Assembly (NCBI GenBank): GCA_930633525.1
Contig: CAKNFP010000005.1
Location: 1-45,942 of the forward strand
DNA: 45,942 nucleotides
Origin: Hyphomicrobiales bacterium
GTDB lineage: Bacteria > Pseudomonadota > Alphaproteobacteria > Rhizobiales > Beijerinckiaceae
Direction: 5' to 3'
In this document: piece after piece, positions 1-7,045 of the stretch
Layout of the letters: every line of letters begins with the position of its first letter
Numbering within the stretch: the first letter of the stretch is position 1
Notes under the pieces: model-generated
What the model was told of the DNA's origin: nothing
The model's input: only the letters and a program-made list of their open reading frames with translations
Database searches by the model: none
Position numbers and translations under genes: made by a program

Positions 1-270
1 CGCCGTCCCTTCCAGATCGACAATCACGAAATCCGCATCGGCGCGCGCGTCCTCGATCGTGTCGATGATGGTTTCAGCCGAGTCATCAACCACAATGCGC
101 AAGGTCTCGGGGACCGGCCGAAGCTGTGACCAGGCGTGAAGCGGCCTGTTGGGGTCTGCATCGATCAACGCGACCTTGCGTCCGGCCGCCGCAAATTCGC
201 CGGCGAGGACCACGGCGGAAGTGGTCTTTCCGACCCCGCCTTTGCTCGACACAAAAGATATGACGGCCAT
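1..270 (-). CDS. parA: ParA-type partition ATPase, N-terminal part (continues across the window join)
   Basis: This is the first 90 codons of a ParA/MinD-family ATPase that segregates plasmid copies. It starts with ATG at 268-270 on the minus strand. The deviant Walker A KGGVGKTT lies at residues 10-17, motif A' (LIDADP) at 35-40, and the reading frame ends at base 1 inside the Walker B strand (FVIVDLEGTA). Base 1 is the last base of codon 90. The frame resumes exactly at base 45942 with TDRIGFAVARSDLVLIP, as expected for a VirC1-like ParA, and stops at 45541, giving 223 residues. The gene runs into a small ribbon-helix-helix gene with an ATGA overlap. A dyad-rich segment just upstream (287-382) is the likely autoregulatory operator or centromere. 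The family call is certain; gene continuity rests on the inference of circularity. Confidence 0.95.
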   Translation of the reverse strand, partial: MAVISFVSSKGGVGKTTSAVVLAGEFAAAGRKVALIDADPNRPLHAWSQLRPVPETLRIVVDDSAETIIDTIEDARADADFVIVDLEGTA

Positions 271-286
271 GCGCCCTCCATCATCT

Positions 287-382
287 GCTAACTAGCAGCA
301 CGTTAGCTGCGCGTAATTTATAAGCCGTTAACAATCCGCTTGAAATAAGATTGCTGATATCTAGCTGCTAGTAAACTGCTAT
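287..382. promoter_or_regulatory. Putative parS centromere / par operator (TAGCWGC dyads)
   Basis: Immediately upstream of parA are clustered dyads built on TAGCAGC/GCTGCTA: GCTAAC (287-292) with GTTAGC (302-307), GCAGC (295-299) with GCTGC (306-310), CTAGC-T-GCTAG (361-371) and ACTGCTAT (375-382). The segment is AT-richer than its surroundings. Inference: this is the binding site of the ribbon-helix-helix partner or ParA, and the par promoter. No similar cluster was noticed elsewhere in the backbone. Confidence 0.5.
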
Positions 383-466
383 CTCTTTACAAGTCAGCCT
401 TGCCCTTGGCTCCCTCTCGAAAGCCCATAGGGCGGTTGTCATAGGCGTAAGCGTTGCGGTTTAGCT

Positions 467-477
467 ATGGGGTTTCC
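467..477 (+). repeat. Direct repeat ATGGGGTTTCC, copy 1
   Basis: The 11-mer ATGGGGTTTCC lies here and again in the same orientation at 1895-1905. The two copies bracket repA and the CopG-like gene. They could be Rep-binding or origin sequences, but two copies are too few for an iteron array. Confidence 0.3.
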
Positions 478-482
478 GCTTC

Positions 483-535
483 CCGATCCGCCTTATAAGC
501 GGATCGGAACCGCCGCAGGGCCGTGCATGCGGCCC
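483..535. terminator. Two tandem hairpins between repA stop and parA
   Basis: There is a perfect 9-bp inverted repeat CCGATCCGC (483-491) / GCGGATCGG (499-507) with a 7-nt loop, followed by GGGCCG (518-523) / CGGCCC (530-535). They sit 17 bp beyond the repA stop in the direction of repA transcription. Neither has a clear T-run, so they may end repA transcription in a Rho-dependent way or act as protein-binding dyads. Confidence 0.45.
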
Positions 536-551
536 GGACAGCGGCGTCCGC

Positions 552-1427
552 TTATGTTTTCATACTTAGAGAAAGATTAGAGGGGGATTCAGTCTGCTTG
601 GCGGACTCACGTTGTTGCAAGGACTTTCCGAGCGCCGCGAGTGCCCGTCCTAACGGGTTGTTACCTGCCTCGAACAGCGCCCGCTCATCGAGGGGCAGGG
701 CCGTCCTATAGGCATTCAGCTCGGCCGCGCGCGCGGCCTGGGCGGCAATATGATCCTCGGGCGGGGGAGGGGCCTTGCCGAACCGGCCGAGAAGCCGCAG
801 CGCCTTTGCCGGCAGAGACAGGCGATAGGCGTTGCTCGCTTGTTGCACCTGGGGGCCGCGCCCCTCGTTGCCGGTCGGCTCGTAGCGCCGCAACCAGTCG
901 AGGAATCCATGTGTGCGCAGCGCTTTCAGCGCCCGCACCACGGCGTCACGCGAGCGCCGCACCTTCCCCATGATGGTGTCGATCGACGGTTCCAGCCGGC
1001 CGGTGCGGAAATCGACCAGGTTGACGAAATATTCCAGCACCTCGATCGCCACCGATCCGAGCGGGCCGGTGCGCTCGCCCTTCCGGCGCTCGGCCAGCTC
1101 GTAGCGTTTGGCGGCCAAAAGGATCTTCTGCACCTCCTGCCGGTTGGTCGGCCGCCATAGGCCACCCTCGGAGCGGCCCTTGAAATGGCTGTGCCGGCGA
1201 ACCGGCGTCGGGCAACGCTCGGGGGGAGGGGGCATGATCAGGCTGAATGTCCCCTGTCTCGACCGCCGCAGGGCGTCCCGGCGCTCATGGGCGAGGGTGG
1301 ATAGTTCTCCGGCCTCATCCTCGGTGAGCTGGCCGGCTCCGTGCCGGGTCCAGATTTCCCGCATGATTTCATCAAGCGCGTTCCCGCGCGCGCAGCCGAT
1401 CGCGGCCGCGATATGCGTCCTCAACAT
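552..1427 (-). CDS. repA: Plasmid replication initiator (RepA-like, winged helix)
   Basis: The 291-residue protein resembles RepA-like initiators of rhizobial and sphingomonad plasmids and is expected to bind the origin and start replication. The N-terminus (THIAAAIGCARGNALDE) is typical of that group as I recall it. Residues about 150-200 form a winged-helix segment (DTIMGKVRRSRDAVVRALKA). The C-terminus is Ala/Arg-rich. ATG at 1427 is preferred because GGAAGGACGAGAGG precedes it. The frame stays open to a TTG at 1505 and an ATG at 1457 without better ribosome sites. It lies in the same orientation as the upstream CopG-like gene and the downstream parA. No iteron array was found, so the origin is not located. 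Confidence 0.72.
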   Translation of the reverse strand: MLRTHIAAAIGCARGNALDEIMREIWTRHGAGQLTEDEAGELSTLAHERRDALRRSRQGTFSLIMPPPPERCPTPVRRHSHFKGRSEGGLWRPTNRQEVQKILLAAKRYELAERRKGERTGPLGSVAIEVLEYFVNLVDFRTGRLEPSIDTIMGKVRRSRDAVVRALKALRTHGFLDWLRRYEPTGNEGRGPQVQQASNAYRLSLPAKALRLLGRFGKAPPPPEDHIAAQAARAAELNAYRTALPLDERALFEAGNNPLGRALAALGKSLQQRESAKQTESPSNLSLSMKT

Positions 1428-1583
1428 ATGCCTCTCGTCCTTCCATCCGGAGGACATGACGGCGGTGGACGGCAGGCACGGCTTTCCCGTTCCCGCAAGA
1501 ATCAATCTTGCGGATCGGAGTGCTCTAGCGTAGATAAGGGGAGAGTTAGCGGACCCCTGATCTCAGTGTGTCTGACGGCCTAT

Positions 1584-1617
1584 AAAACGCTCGATCGTTG
1601 GCGCGATCGGGCGTTTT
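1584..1617. terminator. Rho-independent terminator between CopG-like gene and repA
   Basis: Inverted repeat AAAACGC (1584-1590) / GCGTTTT (1611-1617), extended by CGATCG (1592-1597) / CGATCG (1604-1609), with A-tract and T-tract flanks. It lies just past the stop of the 1622-1831 gene and suggests that gene is transcribed separately from repA. Confidence 0.7.
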
Positions 1618-1621
1618 GCCG

Positions 1622-1831
1622 TTATGCCCCTTGCTGCTTCTCGATATAGAACCTCAATGCTTCCTCGATGATCGGCGCGCGACCAGGCACACCGCGCTGC
1701 TCCTTGATCTTGTCGATTTGCGCGAGAAGATCGGTCGGAACATACGTTGTCAGCGCGATACGGCCAGCGGCGAGCTGCCGCGCCCGATGGGCGGCAACCT
1801 TCCTGCGAATCTCTGCTGCATTGCTTTTCAT
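1622..1831 (-). CDS. CopG/Arc-like ribbon-helix-helix protein, possible copy-number control
   Basis: A 69-residue basic protein. Residues 28-65 (ALTTYVPTDLLAQIDKIKEQ then RAPIIEEALRFYIEK) match a ribbon-helix-helix fold: one beta strand and two helices. Such proteins bind DNA as dimers and often repress rep or toxin genes. ATG at 1831 is chosen over the longer frame to 1882 because residues before it look non-coding. A small dyad (GTTA-GCAG-TAAC, 1833-1844) sits directly against the start and could be its own operator. The position upstream of repA suggests a copy-control role (inference). No partner toxin is adjacent. Confidence 0.65.
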   Translation of the reverse strand: MKSNAAEIRRKVAAHRARQLAAGRIALTTYVPTDLLAQIDKIKEQRGVPGRAPIIEEALRFYIEKQQGA

Positions 1832-2077
1832 AGTTAGCAGTAACGACCTGATTTGACCGATTCTGCAACCCCCAGAATCCAAGCTGCTGAAATCATGGGG
1901 TTTCCACTACGTTCACCGGCTCGGACGACTCACGATCTCGCCGCGACTCAGAGGAGAGCGGAGGCAATCCAAATCTCTTGATCTATGAAACACGGCCCGA
2001 TAGCGGTGGCTGACAAGGCACCTGGGCATACTGCTAAATATATATAAATCCATCCCGTCTCGCGTCCTCTGGGCACA
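1832..2077. promoter_or_regulatory. Divergent promoter region between CopG-like gene and nuclease-like gene
   Basis: This intergenic region holds the dyad GTTA-GCAG-TAAC (1833-1844), the second ATGGGGTTTCC copy (1895-1905) and an AT-rich run CTAAATATATATAAATCC (2034-2051). The AT-rich run could be a -10 element for the gene at 2078 or a DNA-unwinding element. Confidence 0.4.
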
Positions 2078-3085
2078 ATGCAGAAAGCGGAACGCATCAC
2101 GCTGGCGCGAAAACGCCTAGCCAGCATCCTCGCAGCGCACGGGGTGGCAACCGCTCGTACCTTGGAGCAGAAGATTTCCGACGCCGGGCCGAACAATCAG
2201 CGCATCGACCCCCACATTCTGACCACGGTCAGAAACGCGATGATAGAAGAAGGGGAAATCGTGCGATCGCCGCAGAGCGGTGTACCGTGGTTCCACCTCG
2301 GCAATGCCAGCCCCCAGATTACTGCTGCCCGCCTCGCGGCGTTGCTCCCGATTTACAAGGAGTTCAATCACGGCAACGTCAGCAAACGGGTCGGCCAGAC
2401 CCTAGAAATTGCCGTGTACCGGGCGCTGATGGACACCGAGGCGGAATTCTACGGCCGCATCAAAGACCTCGACCAGCACGACGACGACATCTTGTACCCA
2501 AAAGAAGAGCCTCCGCAGCACATCGGCAAGCTCTCGCTCCCTGGCGACCAGAGACTAGACTTTCTCGTCCGCCACCCTTCGGCGGGCATGCTGGCAGTCG
2601 AGTGCAAGAACGTCCGGGAATGGCTCTATCCCGAACAACGAGAGCTGGTTGAGCCGCTGGGCAAGGCGCTGCTACTCAACGCGGTTCCCGTGATAATTGC
2701 CCGCCGCATTCCCTTCGTGACGTTCAAGCTGTTCAACGCCTGCGGCATTGTCTTTCACCAGACCTACAATCAGGTTGTGCCGAACTCGATTGCGGCGCTG
2801 GCCCAGCGCGTTAAGCACAAGGATTTACTCGGCTACCATGACCTGCGCATCGGCAATCAGCCCGATGTGCGCCTAGTCAAATTCATCGGCACGAATCTTC
2901 CCGGCGTTGCCGACGACGCACGCGCACGGTTCGACGCCAACCGCGACCTACTCGAAGCTTACGCCCTGGGCGACATGACCTACCAGGAATTTGCCGGTCG
3001 CCTGCGCCGCCGTCTCGCAGGGCAAAATGAGGATGGCGACGACGAAGACGGAGACGACGAGAATTACGACTATTGGGACGAATAA
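2078..3085 (+). CDS. Winged-helix plus PD-(D/E)XK nuclease-like protein, function unknown
   Basis: A 335-residue protein with no named family that I recognise. Residues about 1-75 look like a helical/winged-helix DNA-binding module (ARKRLASILAAHGVATARTL, then NAMIEEGEIVRSP...PWFHL). Residues about 105-215 carry a PD-(D/E)XK signature: E110 in a conserved-looking helix, D161 (GDQRLDFLVRH), and E175-x-K177 (MLAVECKN). The C-terminus is strongly acidic (DGDDEDGDDEN). The architecture suggests a DNA-cleaving or DNA-repair enzyme, as in restriction or defence proteins. It is not part of the methylase/REase pair at 43-45 kb. Fold call is moderate; role is inference. Confidence 0.6.
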   Translation: MQKAERITLARKRLASILAAHGVATARTLEQKISDAGPNNQRIDPHILTTVRNAMIEEGEIVRSPQSGVPWFHLGNASPQITAARLAALLPIYKEFNHGNVSKRVGQTLEIAVYRALMDTEAEFYGRIKDLDQHDDDILYPKEEPPQHIGKLSLPGDQRLDFLVRHPSAGMLAVECKNVREWLYPEQRELVEPLGKALLLNAVPVIIARRIPFVTFKLFNACGIVFHQTYNQVVPNSIAALAQRVKHKDLLGYHDLRIGNQPDVRLVKFIGTNLPGVADDARARFDANRDLLEAYALGDMTYQEFAGRLRRRLAGQNEDGDDEDGDDENYDYWDE

Positions 3086-3219
3086 GCCGTGTTCACGGCG
3101 TTCCGTGGATAACGGCCGCGCTAGGCTTCCTTTCCTAACAGTTCGTGATATGTTCCAACGGAGAGGGGAATCAACATCTTGGTATCAAGAGCACCTAAGC
3201 ATCAGAAAAGACACTGCAT

Positions 3220-3870
3220 ATGTTGGTATCTCCCTCGCGCCACATACGGCCGCGCCAAACCTGCGAAGTTTTGCGCGCCGCCCGCCATTCCTACCGCACC
3301 GGCCGCACCCTAAACTGGGTCGTCACTATTGACTTTGGATGGCCGGACCTCGGACAAGAACTCCAACCGTCGCGCACCTTCCGCGCCATCCGGCGGCGCG
3401 TATGTGCATGGTGGGACTACAAGCGCAAGAAGGGTCTTGTGGAAGGGCCTGTCTGCGATCTTGCCATCTGGGAAGCTCCGAACGGCAAGCATCATGTCAA
3501 CTGGCTACTGCATATTCCGGAATCGCTACGCGACGAGGCGCAAGTGGTCATCGCCAGCCGCACGCGCAAGATCATGGGCGAGCATCCGGCGGACACCCTA
3601 CACCAGCAAGCCATCTACAATCTCAACGGTCTGCTGCCCTATGTGGTGAAAGGCACCGAACCGGGCTATGCGGAAAAAATCGGCGTCACTCCCGCTGACC
3701 AAGGGGCTATCTGGTTTCGCCGCGCGGTTCCGTCGATGTCCCTCGGGCGGGCGGCACGCGAACGCGATTGGGTGAATGGCCACATCGTCAACGACGAGCG
3801 GGCGAGGGGACTGCCATTCCCACGCGAGAAGCGCGTTATGGACAGACACGAGGCTGTGGTTACAAGCTAG
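3220..3870 (+). CDS. Hypothetical protein with degenerate HUH/Rep-like motif
   Basis: A 216-residue basic protein. NGKHHVNWLLHIP (about residues 88-100) resembles the HUH strand of Rep-type nucleases, which usually reads HxHxxxH, but the second His is Asn here. A later YNLNGLLPYVVKGTE segment could hold the catalytic Tyr, and the C-terminus has SLGRAARERDW. Related rhizobial proteins are generally unannotated. It might be a replication-associated relic or a nucleic-acid-binding protein. The start is uncertain because no strong ribosome site precedes ATG 3220. About 130 bp separate it from the nuclease-like gene, so co-transcription is possible. Confidence 0.5.
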   Translation: MLVSPSRHIRPRQTCEVLRAARHSYRTGRTLNWVVTIDFGWPDLGQELQPSRTFRAIRRRVCAWWDYKRKKGLVEGPVCDLAIWEAPNGKHHVNWLLHIPESLRDEAQVVIASRTRKIMGEHPADTLHQQAIYNLNGLLPYVVKGTEPGYAEKIGVTPADQGAIWFRRAVPSMSLGRAARERDWVNGHIVNDERARGLPFPREKRVMDRHEAVVTS

Positions 3871-3935
3871 ATGTCCAGTTCGGTAATTTCGGCCTTATGG
3901 TACTTCGTTGCTAGAATCCGCCCCTTCGCCGAGCA

Positions 3936-4502
3936 CTACGGTTGCCTCGGTGCACCCCTTAGCGCTCTGTAGAGGGTCGCTCGATGCACCTTCAGGAGCC
4001 GGGCAACTTCGGCCACCGGCCTCTTGTCCTCGTCGATGAGCTGACCGGCGTGCGCGATCTGCTCGGCCGATAGGGCAGGGGGCCGGCCGAAGCGCGCGCC
4101 CTTCGCCTTCGCGGCGGCACGGCCGGCGCTGGTGCGCTCGTGGATCAAGGACCGCTCGAACTCGGCGACGCCGGCGAAGAAGGTCAGCACCATGCGCCCG
4201 GCCGGCGACATGGTATCCGCCCACGGCTCGGCCAGCGATTTCAAGCCGGCCTCGGCCGCCTCCAGGCGCTCCGCAATGTCAAGAAGATCGTGCGTTGATC
4301 GGGCGAGGCGGTCCAGCCTGGTGATTGTCACCACGTCGCCGGCGCGCAAATGGTCCAGCATTTTCGCCAGCTCGGGGCGGCTCCGCTTCGCGCCGGAAGC
4401 CTTTTCCTCATAGATGCGCTTGCAGCCGGCCGCCTTCAGCGCCGCGCGCTGCTGGTCGAGGTCCTGGCCGCCGGTCGAGACGCGCGCATATCCGATCATC
4501 AT
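3936..4502 (-). CDS. Serine recombinase (resolvase/invertase family)
   Basis: A 188-residue small serine recombinase. The nucleophile is S9 in IGYARVSTGG, the active-site Arg block is TRLDRLARS (about residues 60-68), an E-helix follows, and a C-terminal helix-turn-helix ends the protein (PVAEVARLLKVHRATLYRAL). Length fits TnpR/Hin-type enzymes. It starts at one of two adjacent ATGs (4500-4502 or 4497-4499). On plasmids such enzymes resolve multimers or belong to Tn3-like transposons; no Tn3 transposase or 38-bp ends were seen, so a multimer-resolution role is likely. The upstream 275 bp is the probable res site. Confidence 0.9.
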   Translation of the reverse strand: MMIGYARVSTGGQDLDQQRAALKAAGCKRIYEEKASGAKRSRPELAKMLDHLRAGDVVTITRLDRLARSTHDLLDIAERLEAAEAGLKSLAEPWADTMSPAGRMVLTFFAGVAEFERSLIHERTSAGRAAAKAKGARFGRPPALSAEQIAHAGQLIDEDKRPVAEVARLLKVHRATLYRALRGAPRQP

Positions 4503-4777
4503 GGGGCAGGGGCTTCCGCTGTTATGCTCACGCCCGAATCTAGCGCGTGCAACCTGTCGCGAAAATCCTTATTCTGCGACTACATAGGTCTCTGGATTTT
4601 CGCTCTGTGCGAAGTGCGGCCCCGACTAAACTCACTGTGCCAGCATCGGCATAGTAATGGCGGTGTTGCAGACGCAGGCCTAAATAAAAATCGAAACATA
4701 TGTAACAATCGCTGCTTTTCGTCTCCTAATGGTTGTCAAGGCCGCCATAGCGGTAGCCAACAGAAGGAGACACTGAC
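4503..4777. promoter_or_regulatory. Candidate res site upstream of resolvase
   Basis: Gene-free DNA between the divergent resolvase and GHKL genes. About 4556-4583 is an imperfect dyad (TGTCGCGAAAATC ... TTATTCTGCGACTA), with GTCGC arms and a size fitting one resolvase subsite. The promoter and Shine-Dalgarno (AGAAGGAGA) of the GHKL gene lie at the right end. Confidence 0.35.
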
Positions 4778-6652
4778 ATGACCAACGATAATCCTGAAAT
4801 CGACGGCGTCGAGCCGATCGAAACCGATATCCAGACCGCCGCTGATGTGGCCACGTGGGGCGACGACGCTCCGCGAGGTGGCAAAGTCGTTATGAGCCGC
4901 GTCCTCAAAGACGGCGCGAAGGTGCCGATGTTCTTTGGGCAGACGCTCATCCGTAGCCTTCGCGACCAAGGCTATTCATCGACGACTTCAGCTCTGTGCG
5001 AGATCATCGACAATTCTATCCAGTGGGGGGCGGGCAACGTCCATATCTATTTCCGCCAATCCGGCGGGAGAGGCGATTACTCAATCGATGTCGCAGTTCT
5101 CGATGATGGAAAGGGGATGAGCCCCAATGTCCTGAAGCTGGCAATGTCCTTCGGCGGCTCGCTCAACTATGACAAGAGGACGGGGATCGGTCGTTACGGC
5201 ATGGGTATGAAAACGGCTGCACTCAGCATGGCACCGTCTTTCGATGTCTATAGCTGGCAGGACGAGAAGGACATCTATCGGCTGACACTCGATGTGGACG
5301 AGGTCGGCAAATCGCGCCTCAATATGATTGAAATGCAAGATCCGGAGTCAGTCGACGACCTCCCTTCCGAGGTTGCCTCGATCCTCTGCAAGCCGATGAT
5401 CTGGCCGAACCGCGACGATCAACAGCTCATTACCGAAGCCGAGGATGATGTTTACGACGCTCTCGGCGGGTCCGGGACTCTTGTCTACATCCCTGATTGC
5501 GATCGGGTCGACGCCGCCAAGGCGCGAACGCTGGCAGAGCGTGCCATTAAGGACATCGGTCGCATCTATCGTAAATTCATCGACAACGGTCTTAAGATTT
5601 GGGTCAATAACAAGATCGTTCAGTCCTTCGATCCTACTTACTGGTCGCAGAACTCCCGCCACGTCCAGGTAGAGGGCATTTCGGAGTCTAAATCGCGCCT
5701 GGTGGTAGCTAAGACCGTGCCAATTGAGCGCTCGCCCGGTGGGGAAAAAGGTAGTTTGAGTATCCGCCTTTACGAGCTTCCAATCGAGGACTGGAGTCAG
5801 TTGCCGAGATCGGTGCGGAAGAACTCCTTGCGCTTGTACGACGATCACAACGTCACGATCCTGCGGAATGATCGTGAGATGTTTGCGGGAGTTGTGCCAG
5901 AGATCGCGCGTCGGCATGGCGATCTGAATTGGTTCAGGGTGCAGATCGACTTCGCGGGCGATCTAGACGAAGCCATGGGCCTGTCATCCAACAAGCAGGG
6001 TGTCCGACCTAAGCCTTATGTCCTAGACGAGATTTCCAAGGCCATCGGCAACGAGGTCGGGGCCGTGCGCGAACGCATCCGCAAGTTCCAGAACACTAGC
6101 GCGGCGGCGAACAACCGTAGCGGAGTTTCAGCAGCAGAGCGCAAAGCCAACGAGGCGGAGGAAATACAGTCCGAGCGGATCGAGATGCCCAACCCGATCA
6201 CGGACGAGGAGAGGCAGGCGCTTCATCAGCAAATCCGGGAACTTGCTGCATCGATCCGTCGCGAGGGTGAAGACGAGGAGGCCGCGATCGCCCGAGTCGA
6301 GGGGTCAGCTTACCTGACGAAATACAACCATGACCCCTTCTGGCCCTTTTATCACGTTGAATATAAAGCGGGGCGTGTGGTTTTGACCATCAACACCGCG
6401 CATCCATTCTACGATCGAGTGTATCGGCCTTTGTCGGAGGCGGCGCTCGCCGCCAATCCAGAGAACGATGGTGACGACGATTCGTCCGGATTCTCGGGAG
6501 CCGCTGACGTGATGGTCGGAGTGCAACTTCTCCTGTTTTCGCTCGCCCGAACCCAGTCATTCATGGGCCGGAATGAACCCGATCGCGTGAAGCTCTTCGA
6601 CAAGATGAGGCGGGAATGGTCAGAAGTATTGGCAACGCAGCTGGAAAGCTGA
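4778..6652 (+). CDS. GHKL (Hsp90/MORC-type) ATPase, putative defence or DNA-binding ATPase
   Basis: A 624-residue protein with a complete GHKL ATP-binding fold: N-box ALCEIIDNS at 72-80 (E75, N79), G1 box VLDDGKGM (107-114), and G2 box GRYGMGMK (138-145). This fold is shared by Hsp90, MutL, gyrase B and MORC. The order and following transducer-like region (about 240-400) fit MORC/MutL-like clamps. A coiled, charged stretch (about 430-510) links to a C-terminal domain I do not recognise. ATG 4778 has a strong AGAAGGAGA ribosome site, and a clear terminator follows. Bacterial stand-alone GHKL ATPases are often found in defence islands (family knowledge); that role here is inference. Confidence 0.75.
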   Translation: MTNDNPEIDGVEPIETDIQTAADVATWGDDAPRGGKVVMSRVLKDGAKVPMFFGQTLIRSLRDQGYSSTTSALCEIIDNSIQWGAGNVHIYFRQSGGRGDYSIDVAVLDDGKGMSPNVLKLAMSFGGSLNYDKRTGIGRYGMGMKTAALSMAPSFDVYSWQDEKDIYRLTLDVDEVGKSRLNMIEMQDPESVDDLPSEVASILCKPMIWPNRDDQQLITEAEDDVYDALGGSGTLVYIPDCDRVDAAKARTLAERAIKDIGRIYRKFIDNGLKIWVNNKIVQSFDPTYWSQNSRHVQVEGISESKSRLVVAKTVPIERSPGGEKGSLSIRLYELPIEDWSQLPRSVRKNSLRLYDDHNVTILRNDREMFAGVVPEIARRHGDLNWFRVQIDFAGDLDEAMGLSSNKQGVRPKPYVLDEISKAIGNEVGAVRERIRKFQNTSAAANNRSGVSAAERKANEAEEIQSERIEMPNPITDEERQALHQQIRELAASIRREGEDEEAAIARVEGSAYLTKYNHDPFWPFYHVEYKAGRVVLTINTAHPFYDRVYRPLSEAALAANPENDGDDDSSGFSGAADVMVGVQLLLFSLARTQSFMGRNEPDRVKLFDKMRREWSEVLATQLES

Positions 6653-6678
6653 TAGACTAACGCGGTTCGGTTTCATGA

Positions 6679-6712
6679 GGCATCGAGGACATAGCGCTCC
6701 TCGATGCCGTTT
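6679..6712 (+). terminator. Terminator of GHKL gene
   Basis: Perfect 11-bp inverted repeat GGCATCGAGGA (6679-6689) / TCCTCGATGCC (6698-6708) followed by GTTT, 27 bp after the GHKL stop. Confidence 0.8.
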
Positions 6713-6772
6713 ACCTTGATGCCGGGCCTTTTTACAGACTGCCACAGCGGCGGTCCACAATGGAGAGAAACT

Positions 6773-7045
6773 ATGTCTTTCAAAGACCGGTGGGCGGATT
6801 ACGCTCGCGTTCAAGCAACTGCCAGACTTTCCACCTCAATAACTCAATCTGACGCGAATGATGTCCGGCTCGATCGCATCATCGACGGCATTACCGTAGG
6901 CACGGCCGAGGAACCCGCTGGTATCGAGCGCGCCGTGAAATCCCATGCTCGCAGGGAACGCAACCGGCAAAGGGCGCGCAACATGACCCGGCACGCCTTC
7001 ATGCCTGTCGGCACGCCCAACCCTGAGAGGGCGTTTGGAAATTAA
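6773..7045 (+). CDS. Small basic protein of unknown function, 3' end altered by IS5
   Basis: About 90 residues from ATG 6773, which has a good GGAGAGAAACT ribosome site. It is Arg-rich near the C-terminus (SHARRERNRQRARNMTRHAF). The last five residues and the stop come from the terminal repeat of the IS5-family element inserted at 7027, so the native C-terminus may be lost. No family recognised. It lies on the same strand after the GHKL gene but beyond that gene's terminator. Confidence 0.45.
   Translation: MSFKDRWADYARVQATARLSTSITQSDANDVRLDRIIDGITVGTAEEPAGIERAVKSHARRERNRQRARNMTRHAFMPVGTPNPERAFGN

Noticed and set aside
5348..5917. 189-codon minus-strand frame inside the GHKL gene
   Set aside because: Antisense to an intact, recognisable ATPase; no motif or ribosome site.
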